In this document: positions 1 through 7,517 of the stretch, piece by piece
How the letters are laid out: each line of letters starts with the position of its first letter
Numbering within the stretch: the first letter of the stretch is position 1
Source: Streptomyces pseudovenezuelae
GTDB lineage: Bacteria > Actinomycetota > Actinomycetes > Streptomycetales > Streptomycetaceae
Length of the DNA stretch: 64,000 nt
NCBI RefSeq assembly: GCF_001513955.1
Contig: NZ_KQ948146.1
Location: 818,282 to 882,281 of the forward strand
Direction: 5' to 3'
Program-made: the position numbers and the translations under genes
Notes under the pieces: generated by a model
Databases searched by the model: none
Told to the model about the DNA's origin: nothing
Seen by the model: the letters and a program-made list of their open reading frames with translations, nothing else

Positions 1-1138
1 CCGGGACGAGCGGTCCGAACAGTTGGGTGTCCATGCGGTCCAGGGCGAGCTTCACCGCGCCGATGAGCGGGGCGTCGTGGCCGAGCGCGGTGGCGCGCAG
101 TTCGACCCCGGGGGCACGGGCGGCCCGCAGCGCGTCCCGCACCCGGGGCAGCAGGACGTCGGCCGCGTCCTCCAGCCCGCCGCCGAGGACGATGAGCGAG
201 GGGGCTACCGTCCAGGACAGGGTGATGAGGATCGACGCGATGTTCTCCACGAACTCGTCGACCTCGGCGAGCGCGGCGGCGTCACCGTTCCTGGCCGCCT
301 CGAACCGGGCCAGGGCGAGGGCGCGTTGGGCGGCCAGCGGCGAGGTCAGGGCGGCGACGGGCCGGTCCTCGACCGAACCGGCCGGCATCGAGCGTGCCTC
401 GACGATCTCGCCCGCGGCACCGTCGAGCCCGCGGTGCACGGCCCCCCGGATGAGGATGCCGAGGCCGGTCCGGTTCCCGAGCATCGCCCATACGACGTTG
501 TCGTGATCGGCGGCCACGCCGCGCCAACGCTCGGCCAGTGCACCGAGGTTGGTGTCGTTGTCGGCGAACCAGGGCACCGGGACGCGCCGTCCGAGCTCCT
601 CGGGAAGATGCACGCCTTCCCAGCGCGTGGTGTGCACCAGGCGCCGCACGACCCCTTCGTCGTCGATGGCACCGCCGCCGGCGACGGCCCCGGCGCGCAG
701 CCTCTCCACCGAGCCGCCGGCGTCGTCGAGGGCCTCAAGGACCAGTTCGGCGGCGTCGTCGAGGGTGGTGCTCGGGTCCTTGTAGGCGCGCAGCGGCCGG
801 TGTGCCCGGCCGCGGATGTGGCCACGCACGTCGGCGACGACGGCTGAGGCGTCGACGGTGGTGACGCGTACGGCGGCCAGCAGGGCGTGTTCGGCCCGCA
901 GTTCGTAGCGGCGGGCCGGGCGTCCGGCGCAGCCGCTGTTCGGCACCCGGTCGAGTTCGGCGACCCAGCCCGCGTCGACGAGGGAGTCCAGGATCAGCTC
1001 GATCGTGCGGCGGGACAGACCGGTCTGCCCGGCGAGTTCGCTCAGTCGCCTCGGTTCGGCCGACACCGCCAACGCCCGCAGGATCACGGAGGTGTTGACC
1101 CGTCGTACGGCACTCTGGTTCAGGCCGGCCGTCAGCAC
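1..1138 (-). CDS. ROK-family transcriptional regulator (3' end cut by window edge)
   Basis: About 379 codons are visible and the frame runs off the window start. It opens at a GTG preceded by AGGAGG. The N-terminal ~65 residues form a winged helix (LSELAGQTGLSRRTIELIL), followed by a ROK/NagC-type sugar-binding domain with the glycine-rich GNRTGLGILIRGAVHRGLDG stretch. The cysteine cluster that usually follows (CxCGxxGC) is not visible; that position reads EIVEARSMPAGSVED, so zinc binding looks lost. ROK repressors typically control sugar uptake genes. The ABC operon that follows in the same orientation is the likely target. Sugar ligand unknown. Confidence 0.88.
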   Translation of the reverse strand, partial: MLTAGLNQSAVRRVNTSVILRALAVSAEPRRLSELAGQTGLSRRTIELILDSLVDAGWVAELDRVPNSGCAGRPARRYELRAEHALLAAVRVTTVDASAVVADVRGHIRGRAHRPLRAYKDPSTTLDDAAELVLEALDDAGGSVERLRAGAVAGGGAIDDEGVVRRLVHTTRWEGVHLPEELGRRVPVPWFADNDTNLGALAERWRGVAADHDNVVWAMLGNRTGLGILIRGAVHRGLDGAAGEIVEARSMPAGSVEDRPVAALTSPLAAQRALALARFEAARNGDAAALAEVDEFVENIASILITLSWTVAPSLIVLGGGLEDAADVLLPRVRDALRAARAPGVELRATALGHDAPLIGAVKLALDRMDTQLFGPLVP

Positions 1139-1208
1139 GGTTCCCCTCCTGTCACCGGGTCGTACCGGCACAGGGTGCCGGATGCGCGCGACGCGTCGCC
1201 CGGCGTGC

Positions 1209-2030
1209 TCATCGCAGGCCCGTTCCCGCGATGCCCTGCACGAAGTACCGCTGCAGGAAGAGGAAGAGCAAGAGCACCGGCAGCATCACGACGATCGCTC
1301 CGGCGAGCAGCAGGCCGTAGTCGGTGACGTGGGCCGCGGCCTGGCTGGTGGCGGCGAGGCCGACGGGGAGGGTGTAGGTGGACATGCTCTGGGCGACGAC
1401 CAGCGGCCAGATGAAGTTGTTCCAGGAGTTGAGGAACGACATGATCGTGATCGTGGCGACGGCGGGGCCGGCCAGCGGCAGGAAGATCCTGAAGAAGATC
1501 CGGAACTCGCCCGCGCCGTCGATGCGGGCCGCTTCGAGGAGTTCGTCGGGGATCGACAGGGCGTACTGGCGCACGATGAAGACCGACAGGGGAAGGGCCG
1601 CGCCGGGCAGGGCGATTCCGGCGAGGGTGTCCGCGAGGCCCAGGTCCACGGTGATCACGAACTGGGTGACGAACACCGCGGTGAACGGCACCATCATCGC
1701 CGCCATGACCGCGCCGAACGCGAGCCGCCGGCCCGCGAAGTCGAGTTTGGCGAGGGCGTATCCGGCGGCGGACGCGGCCAGGATGTTCCCGGCCACCACG
1801 ACCATCGCGACGACGACACTGTTGACCAGGAACCTGCCGAAGCCCTGGGTCTCGAACAGCCGCGTGAAGTTGCCGAAGGTGAGGTGGTGCGGGAACAGGG
1901 CCCCGGGGTCGGAGCGGATCTCGTCCAGGCTGCGCAGTGACCCGCTCACCCCCCACGCGAAGGGCAGCGTGGTGAGCAGGGCGCACAGCACCAGGGCGGC
2001 GTACAGCGCGGGACGGGCGGCACGGTTCAT
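1209..2030 (-). CDS. Carbohydrate ABC transporter permease (MalG type)
   Basis: 273-aa membrane protein of the CUT1 sugar-importer class, the second of two permeases. Start chosen at MNRAARPAL because its ATG overlaps the upstream permease stop as ATGA. An N-terminal membrane segment, several further hydrophobic helices and the EAARIDGAGEF loop (the EAA motif that docks the ATPase) are visible. It forms the membrane channel with the upstream permease and takes sugar from the lipoprotein encoded first in the operon. No ATPase gene is present, as is usual for streptomycete CUT1 importers served by MsiK. Confidence 0.9.
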   Translation of the reverse strand: MNRAARPALYAALVLCALLTTLPFAWGVSGSLRSLDEIRSDPGALFPHHLTFGNFTRLFETQGFGRFLVNSVVVAMVVVAGNILAASAAGYALAKLDFAGRRLAFGAVMAAMMVPFTAVFVTQFVITVDLGLADTLAGIALPGAALPLSVFIVRQYALSIPDELLEAARIDGAGEFRIFFRIFLPLAGPAVATITIMSFLNSWNNFIWPLVVAQSMSTYTLPVGLAATSQAAAHVTDYGLLLAGAIVVMLPVLLLFLFLQRYFVQGIAGTGLR

Positions 2031-2968
2031 GTGCGGGACCTCAGCAGCCGGAACTGGACGACGCTGACCACGGTCACCAGCGCGAGCGTCACGAAGGACG
2101 CCGCCGAGGACATCCCGAACTCGCCCGCCCCGAACTGACGGTAGGTGTACAGCGCGACCGACTCGGTGGAGCCGAGCGGGCCGCCGCCGGTGAGCAGGTA
2201 GGGCTCGTCGAAGACCTGGAGGTAGAAGACGGTCAGCAGGACGGAGACCATGAGGGTGGTGGGCAGCAGCAACGGCAGCGTGATGTGCCGGAGTTGGCGC
2301 CACCGGCTCGCCCCGTCCAGCGCGGCGGCCTCGTACACGTCCCGTGGGACGGCCTGGAGGCCGGCGAGGAAGAGCACCATCGCGATGCCGAAGTTGCGCC
2401 AGACGCCGAGCAGGATGACGACCGGCATGGCCAGGTGGGGGTCGTCCAGCCAGTTCGGTCCGGCGAATCCGACCGCGCCGAGCAGTTTGTTGACGGTGCC
2501 GTCGAGGTGGAAGGCGTACTGCCAGATCAGCGCGACGGCGACGACGTTGGTGACGACGGGCACGAAGAAGACGGTGCGCAGGACACCGCGCAGCCGGCTG
2601 ATGCCGGAGTTCAGCGCGAGGGCCAGGGCGAAGCCGACGCCCATCGTCAGGGGTACGCCCACGGCCACGAAGAGGGCGGTGTTGAGGATGTCCCGTACGA
2701 AGGTGTCGTCCTGGAACAGCCGGAGGTAGTTGTCGGCACCGGTGAAGTCGACGGCGAAGGGGGTGCGCAGGTCGGCGCCGCGGATGTCGGTGAGGCTCAG
2801 GGCGAGCGCGGCGACCGTGGGGATCGCGGTGTAGACCAGGAAGACGAGGCCGAAGGGGGCGAGGAAGAGCCAGGCGACGGCGGTGCGGCGGGCGCGGGAC
2901 GCCTTGGGTGCCGCCGTCCTCGGTACGGCCGTGGCCCTCTTGGTGGCCGGTGCGAGCGTCGTGGTCAT
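2027..2968 (-). CDS. Carbohydrate ABC transporter permease (MalF type)
   Basis: 313-aa permease starting MTTTLAPATKRA, its ATG overlapping the stop of the binding-protein gene. A basic, alanine-rich cytoplasmic head (~30 residues) precedes the first membrane helix (AWLFLAPFGLVFLVYTAI). Further helices and the EAAALDGAS loop are typical of MalF/UgpA-like subunits. Translation is probably coupled to both neighbours (4-bp overlaps on each side), giving binding protein, MalF, MalG in one transcript. Substrate cannot be told from sequence. Confidence 0.9.
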   Translation of the reverse strand: MTTTLAPATKRATAVPRTAAPKASRARRTAVAWLFLAPFGLVFLVYTAIPTVAALALSLTDIRGADLRTPFAVDFTGADNYLRLFQDDTFVRDILNTALFVAVGVPLTMGVGFALALALNSGISRLRGVLRTVFFVPVVTNVVAVALIWQYAFHLDGTVNKLLGAVGFAGPNWLDDPHLAMPVVILLGVWRNFGIAMVLFLAGLQAVPRDVYEAAALDGASRWRQLRHITLPLLLPTTLMVSVLLTVFYLQVFDEPYLLTGGGPLGSTESVALYTYRQFGAGEFGMSSAASFVTLALVTVVSVVQFRLLRSRT

Positions 2969-4266
2969 CACCGCGTGCCCGTGCCGACGCTCTCGGCGTA
3001 CGCCTGGATGTTCGCGGCCGCCCCCGCCGCGGTCTCCTTGCCCTTGGCGACGGCCTCCACCTCCTTGCCCAGCCGGGTCGCGACCTGCTGCCACGTACTG
3101 ACCTGCGGGAACGCCCGGGTGGTCTTCAGCTGGGTGAAGAAGGCGTCCAGCAGTGGCTGGCCCTTGATCGCCGGGTCGTCCCAGGCGGAGATGACGGCCG
3201 GCATCGAGCTGTACGCCTTGTACTGCGCGACCTGGGTGCTCGGCTTGGCCAGATACCGGACGAGTTTCCAGGCGGCGTCCGTGTTGCCGCTGTCGGCGAG
3301 GACGCCCCAGGTGCCGCCCGCGGAGAAGGAGACGCTGCTCGACGCTCCGGCGGGCAGGGGGGCGGTGGCGACGTGGGAGGCCGTCCAGCCGCTCTTCTTG
3401 GCGGCGGTGTCGAGCTGGCCGATGACCCACGGCCCGGTGATCATGCTCGCTGTTTTTCCGGAGACGAAGTACGGCTGTGCGTCGAGGAAGGCCGGTCCGC
3501 TGGTGTCGGCGGTCCCGGCGGTGAAGAAGGACGCGTTGTAGTCGAGGGCGTCGACCATCTGGGGCGTGTTCAGGTTCCACTTGCCGCCGGAGGTGACGAG
3601 TGAGGCTCCGGCCTGCCAGGCGTACATCGCCACGTCCTGGCCGTTGAAGATGTCCCACCCGATGTCGGCCCCGAGCGCGTGGGCCGCGCCGGCGCCCTGG
3701 AGCGCCTTGAGGAAGGGCTCCATGCCGGCCCAGGTGGTCGGCGCCTCGACGCCCGCCTTCTTGGCCAGATCCGCTCGGTAGACGAGCGCGTACGTGTACG
3801 CGTACCAGGGCACCGTGTAGGCCACGTCGTTCACGACCCCGGCGTCCCACAGGCTCGTGAAGAAGCTGCCCGGATCCACCAGGCCGTCCGGCACGGGCAG
3901 CAGGGTCGACGAGTCGAGGAACTGCGCCTGCGACTCGGGGAAGAACTGGGCGACGTCCGGTCCCTTGCCCGCCGCGATCGCCGCCTGGAGCTTGGTGTAG
4001 TACTCCGCGTTCGGGATCAGCGTGGTCTTCACGACCAGGTCGGGGTTGGCGGACCTGAACGGCTTGACGACCGTGCCGAGCACGTCCGCGTCGCCCTGGG
4101 CGGCCCAGACGTTCACGGTGCCGGTGGCCGGGGACGCGTCGACCTTCTTGGCGCCGGAGGCGGCGGCAGCGTCACCTTCGCGCCCGCAGCCGGCCAGGGG
4201 AAGCGCGGCGCCGAGGGCCATCGAGGCGGTCAGCCGCAGGGCGGTGCGGCGGGAGAGCTTGGACAC
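2968..4266 (-). CDS. Extracellular sugar-binding lipoprotein of ABC importer
   Basis: 432 aa. Start set at a GTG (VSKLSRRTALRL) with CAGGAG about 6 bases upstream; an in-frame upstream start lacks a ribosome site. The signal has twin arginines (R6, R7) and a lipobox LAGC with C27 as likely lipidation site. The rest resembles family 1 extracellular binding proteins (WAAQGDADVLGTVVKPF, then PDVAQFFPESQAQ). It captures an oligosaccharide outside the membrane and hands it to the two downstream permeases. First gene of the operon; a palindrome CCGAATAATTTCGG lies ~100 bp upstream (4370-4383) and could be a regulator site. Confidence 0.88.
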   Translation of the reverse strand: MSKLSRRTALRLTASMALGAALPLAGCGREGDAAAASGAKKVDASPATGTVNVWAAQGDADVLGTVVKPFRSANPDLVVKTTLIPNAEYYTKLQAAIAAGKGPDVAQFFPESQAQFLDSSTLLPVPDGLVDPGSFFTSLWDAGVVNDVAYTVPWYAYTYALVYRADLAKKAGVEAPTTWAGMEPFLKALQGAGAAHALGADIGWDIFNGQDVAMYAWQAGASLVTSGGKWNLNTPQMVDALDYNASFFTAGTADTSGPAFLDAQPYFVSGKTASMITGPWVIGQLDTAAKKSGWTASHVATAPLPAGASSSVSFSAGGTWGVLADSGNTDAAWKLVRYLAKPSTQVAQYKAYSSMPAVISAWDDPAIKGQPLLDAFFTQLKTTRAFPQVSTWQQVATRLGKEVEAVAKGKETAAGAAANIQAYAESVGTGTR

Positions 4267-4402
4267 GGGGACTCCTGTGACACGAGATTCCTCACGAGTA
4301 CTGAGGGCAGTGGCGTGATGTGTCCCGACGCTATGAACCACGTGTTTCGGCCACGTGGCGGCCCTCGCCCCGAATAATTTCGGAACTTGTAGCGAAATCG
4401 GT

Positions 4403-4447
4403 GTGGCGAGGGCCCGGTGCGCGCGATGCGCACCGGGCCCTCGCCAC
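4403..4447 (-). terminator. 20-bp perfect hairpin after the chitinase gene
   Basis: A perfect 20-bp inverted repeat (4403-4422 with 4428-4447) around a 5-nt loop lies 17 bp past the chitinase stop codon. It is a strong rho-independent-like stem without a U tract, as is common in streptomycetes. It separates chitinase transcription from the ABC operon and could work in both directions. Confidence 0.75.
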
Positions 4448-4464
4448 CGCCCCGAGACGTGCCG

Positions 4465-5544
4465 CTACTTGTGACCGCCGCTGGTGAACTTCTCGAAGGT
4501 GTGGCTGAAGGCCCAGGTGTCCTGGGCGATGCCGGAGCAGGAGTCGGAGCCGCCGGTGCCCGGGCAGCCGCCGTTGTCGCGCTGCAGCGCCCAGAAGGAG
4601 AGGGTGTTGATCTTCCTGGCCTCGGCCCACCGCTCCACCGCGACCGCGTTCTCGACGGTGAAGGTCTCCGCGGGACCGTAGTCGTCGATGCCGGGCATCT
4701 CGATGACCCCGATCATGCTCCACAGCTTCGCGGAGCTCTTGTGCGGGTAGAGCGCGGCGAGTTGGCCGTGCAGACCTTCGGCGGCCGTCCTGGTGTCGGC
4801 CGCCATGTCGTGCGGGGCACCGTCGTAGTAGTCGAAGGTCATGAGGTTGACGACGTCCACGCGGGCGCCGTTGGCGACGGCGTTCCGGAGCACGGCGAGG
4901 CCGTTGGCCTCCAGGCCCTTCGTGGAGGTCGGCAGGGTGTAGGAGAACTGCACGGTGCGGCCGGTGCGGCGGGCCCAGTGCTGGACCTCGGCGATCGCCT
5001 TGTTGCGGCGGTCGATCCCGGCGGCGTTGTTGATCGAGTCGCCCTCGACGTCGAGGTCGATGCGGCTGATGCCGTACGTCGTGACGAGGCTCTTGAACAC
5101 CGCGGCGATGGCGTCGACGCTGGTGCAGCTGTCGGCCAGTTCGGTGCCGGTCGTGTCCGCGGACCAGCCGCCGAAGGACGGGATCGCATCACCGCCGCGT
5201 GCCTGGAGGGTGGCGATGTCGCGCCCGAAGGCCGCCTTGGAGATCGGCCGGCCGGTGTCGCCGTTCCAGTAGGCGGTGCAGGAACCCGCCGTGTCCGTCT
5301 GGAGGAAGGCCAGGGTGAGGTACTTGTTGCCGGAGGCGGCGGCGAGTGCGGCCGGGCTGTCGCCGGTCCACGACTCGACGTAGGGCGCCGCCACGTGGGC
5401 GGGCAGGGGCTTGCCGAAGGCGGGGAGCGAGGGCGAGGAGGGCGCCGCGAGTGCGCCCCCTCCCCCGAGCCCGACGAGCCCGGCGGACAGAGCGCTCACG
5501 CTCAGGCAGGACAGCAACGCACGAAGGTGACCAGGTCGTCTCAT
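4465..5544 (-). CDS. Secreted GH18 chitinase
   Basis: 359 aa. Start taken at MRRPGHLRAL because GGGAG lies 6 bases upstream; an ATG 24 bases earlier has no ribosome site. A Sec signal ends near A33 (GGGGALA). The remainder is a single GH18 catalytic barrel: SFGGW on strand 3 and the catalytic IDLDVE motif, whose Glu is the acid/base. Family members hydrolyse chitin or related N-acetylglucosamine polymers. No carbohydrate-binding module is present, unlike the second GH18 at 33545. The promoter carries a chitinase-type operator between -35 and -10, suggesting DasR-type control. Exact substrate and exo/endo mode are not determined. Confidence 0.9.
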   Translation of the reverse strand: MRRPGHLRALLSCLSVSALSAGLVGLGGGGALAAPSSPSLPAFGKPLPAHVAAPYVESWTGDSPAALAAASGNKYLTLAFLQTDTAGSCTAYWNGDTGRPISKAAFGRDIATLQARGGDAIPSFGGWSADTTGTELADSCTSVDAIAAVFKSLVTTYGISRIDLDVEGDSINNAAGIDRRNKAIAEVQHWARRTGRTVQFSYTLPTSTKGLEANGLAVLRNAVANGARVDVVNLMTFDYYDGAPHDMAADTRTAAEGLHGQLAALYPHKSSAKLWSMIGVIEMPGIDDYGPAETFTVENAVAVERWAEARKINTLSFWALQRDNGGCPGTGGSDSCSGIAQDTWAFSHTFEKFTSGGHK

Positions 5545-5612
5545 TGACGCTCCCAGGGAAAAGGGCATGCGGGGACAGCGGAAGGGCTGAACCGCGGGAT
5601 GAACCGTGCCCC

Positions 5613-5641
5613 ATGATTGGACTAGACCACATAACTGTCAA
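5613..5641 (-). promoter_or_regulatory. Chitinase promoter with dre-like operator in the spacer
   Basis: On the minus strand, -35 TTGACA (5636-5641) and -10 AATCAT (5613-5618) are 17 bp apart. TGGTCTAGTCC sits in the spacer and matches the streptomycete chitinase direct-repeat/DasR consensus (TGGTCTAGACCA). The -35 also lies inside an imperfect inverted repeat, AACTGTCAA...TTAACAGTT. Binding here would block RNA polymerase directly. Confidence 0.7.
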
Positions 5642-5748
5642 GGTTCTTAACAGTTAGCGTCCCCGGGCCTGCGCCGATCAGGTGGTCCGACGGGTGTGCA
5701 CCCCACCCGTGAGGGCGAGGTGCACCGCGTCCCCCGCGTGCTGCGTCG

Positions 5749-5775
5749 CACGGATCACGGATCACGGATCACGGA
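5749..5775. repeat. CACGGAT tandem repeat (7 bp, nearly 4 copies)
   Basis: CACGGAT occurs three times in a row plus a partial fourth copy. The array overlaps the stop codon and last bases of the adjacent small secreted protein gene. It may be a slippage-prone tract; no function seen. Confidence 0.8.
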
Positions 5776-6173
5776 GGAGTGCAGGGGAAGGTGTTGCCGG
5801 TGCCCAGCACGATGGAGTTGATCGGCCCCAGATCCTCGGAGTTCCCGTACGGCGAGCCGAAGATGATCGACTCACCTCTGCCGGTGCCGTTGTACCCGGT
5901 GCACAGCTCCACCCAGGCGCCGCCGTACTGGTTGTTCACCACGTAGTGGTAGCCGAACTGATTGCTGAGGTTGTGCGGACCATAGGCCCAGTAGACGCCG
6001 CCGCTCTCGATACCCGAGTTCGGGTCGGCGCCGTTGTAGATGCACACGGCGCCGTAAGGACATCCGTAGTAGTCGGCGTTGGCGCTCGCGGACGCGGGTC
6101 CGGCGGAAACCGCCATGAGCGACCCCGCCACCGCGACGGCCGAGACCGCCGTCCTCACCAGTTTTCCGAAAAT
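5769..6173 (-). CDS. Small secreted I36-type (SMI-like) protein, probable ATT start
   Basis: 134 aa if translation starts at ATT. Starting there gives a good Sec signal (IFGKLVRTAV... to GPASA), and GGGAGG lies exactly 8 bases upstream. The first in-frame GTG (VRTAVSAV) is 23 bases from that site. The mature part has the CPYGAVCIYN cysteine pair of the peptidase-inhibitor I36 family and a third and fourth cysteine near the C terminus. It is very similar to the protein at 11974-12369, which has the same ribosome site, spacing and ATT. Role unknown; I36 members inhibit secreted metalloproteases. Family assignment is moderate. Confidence 0.75.
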   Translation of the reverse strand: MFGKLVRTAVSAVAVAGSLMAVSAGPASASANADYYGCPYGAVCIYNGADPNSGIESGGVYWAYGPHNLSNQFGYHYVVNNQYGGAWVELCTGYNGTGRGESIIFGSPYGNSEDLGPINSIVLGTGNTFPCTPP

Positions 6174-6239
6174 CGCAGGTACCTCCCTTTCATGACGCGA
6201 TGCGGTGTCGCTGCTGCTATGAGGCGATCAAAAAGACCG

Positions 6240-6710
6240 TCACCAGATTCCGCTCTGGACATACGGGTTGACGGCCCGGAAATTACTGTCATAACTGGCC
6301 CGGAACACGTAGTTCGGGCTGGACTGGGTGAGCCACCCGGAGGTGTGCGCGTAGCCGGTGCCGTCCGAGAGATAGGTGCCGTCGGCGAAGGACCAGGTCC
6401 TGCCGCCGTCCGTGCTGATGTCCAGCCAGATCCAGCCACGCGGGTCCCAGCCGGAGCCCACGAGCCGCCCCCAGCCGTACTGGTAGCCGCCGTAGTAGCC
6501 CGAGCGGAGCTCGATGCCGATGGTTCCGCGCTGGTTCGGGGCGTGGGTCACGCGATCGGTGGTGGCCATCACCTGATCGGTGTTGATCGTCGCGGGTGCC
6601 GCGTGCGCGGGTGTGGCGAACGCCGCGACGCCCAACGCGCCCAGCGATCCCGCCACCGCCGCCGACCCGGCCGACCTCAGCAGCGCCCTGCGATCCATGG
6701 AGCGACTCAT
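6240..6710 (-). CDS. Tat-exported small protein of unknown function
   Basis: 156 aa, ATG start with GAGGGGG upstream. The signal is twin-arginine type (MDRRALLRSAGSAAVAG) cut near AHA. The mature ~115 residues are rich in Trp, Tyr and Gly (YYGGYQYGWGRL, PRGWIWLDIS) and have no cysteine. No family recognised; the pattern suggests a compact beta-rich extracellular domain. It is divergent from the secreted gene at 6934, and the shared intergenic region holds two copies of a CCTGACA palindrome, one placed for each promoter. Confidence 0.75.
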   Translation of the reverse strand: MSRSMDRRALLRSAGSAAVAGSLGALGVAAFATPAHAAPATINTDQVMATTDRVTHAPNQRGTIGIELRSGYYGGYQYGWGRLVGSGWDPRGWIWLDISTDGGRTWSFADGTYLSDGTGYAHTSGWLTQSSPNYVFRASYDSNFRAVNPYVQSGIW

Positions 6711-6767
6711 AAGTCCCCCTCGTCTCGGAAGTGAAGGTGTCGACCTGAAAGACGGCGACGTGGACAG

Positions 6768-6810
6768 ACGCTAGTCAGAGAGCGCGCGCCGAACTCCTGA
6801 CACATGTCAG
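6768..6810 (-). promoter_or_regulatory. CCTGACA palindrome plus -10 for the leftward secreted-protein gene
   Basis: CTGACACATGTCAG (6797-6810) is a perfect palindrome. Reading leftward, its edge is 23 bases from CTAGCGT (6768-6774), a plausible -10. The palindrome therefore occupies the -35 zone, typical of an activator that replaces a -35. The same distance is seen at two other promoters in the window. Confidence 0.6.
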
Positions 6811-6844
6811 GGCACACCCCCGTACGGGATGCGCCCGGTTTCCC

Positions 6845-6887
6845 CTGACATCCGTCAGGACCGCAATCGCCCGCGCGCTCCTAGCCT
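6845..6887 (+). promoter_or_regulatory. CCTGACA palindrome plus -10 for the rightward secreted-protein gene
   Basis: CTGACATCCGTCAG (6845-6858) has one mismatched pair in its core and ends 23 bases before CTAGCCT (6881-6887), the likely -10 element. Geometry is identical to the mirror promoter at 6768-6810, 48 bp away. Confidence 0.6.
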
Positions 6888-6933
6888 TTCGTGCACCATG
6901 CGCCGGTCATTCCCACCGCAAGGAGCACGCATC

Positions 6934-7428
6934 ATGCGTCTGCGCACCCGCACGTCCGTCACGCTCGCTGTGGCCGCCTCGCTGATCGGCCTCCTCGGAC
7001 TCGCACCGCCGGCCTCCGCCGCGGAGACACCGCGGGGCAGATACTGCGCCGTGGTGGTGGAACACGTGAAGCCGGGCGAAAAGGTCTCCCGGGTCAAGAG
7101 CCGGACCTGTTCCGACGACCGGTCCACGGCGCTGCGAGGCAACGCCGGGACACTGCTCATGACCTGGTACCAGCACGCCCGGTTCGGCGGCGACATGACC
7201 CATGTGTACGGGGACTACGGCCCGTGCGACACGTCGGGCTACCTGCTCGACACCGGCCTGTCGCGCTACATGATCTCGTCGTTCGAGACGTACAACAACT
7301 GCGACGGGCAGCAGGCCGTCCTCAACGACGGCCGCACCACCTTCTACTACTACGGCTCCGCCACGCCGTACGTGGGCGACCGGGCGAACGACGACATCGC
7401 CTACTTCAAGGTCTGGGACGCCCTTTAG
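6934..7428 (+). CDS. Small secreted crystallin-like protein
   Basis: 164 aa. ATG at 6934 is chosen because AAGGAG precedes it; upstream in-frame codons do not look coding. A Sec signal (MRLRTRTSVTLAVAASLIGL) ends near ASA. The mature part carries five cysteines and a stretch TWYQHARFGGDM resembling beta/gamma-crystallin Greek-key repeats, also seen in I36 inhibitors. No enzyme motif. Expression is probably driven by the CCTGACA-type promoter just upstream. Function unknown; it groups by promoter with the genes at 6240 and 11502. Confidence 0.75.
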   Translation: MRLRTRTSVTLAVAASLIGLLGLAPPASAAETPRGRYCAVVVEHVKPGEKVSRVKSRTCSDDRSTALRGNAGTLLMTWYQHARFGGDMTHVYGDYGPCDTSGYLLDTGLSRYMISSFETYNNCDGQQAVLNDGRTTFYYYGSATPYVGDRANDDIAYFKVWDAL

Positions 7429-7517
7429 GGCCGACGCCGACACCTGGCCCGGCCGCCCCGTCCCCACCGCCCCTCTCCTCTCGTCCGTGACCCGACCCGT
7501 CCCAGGGAGCACCACCT

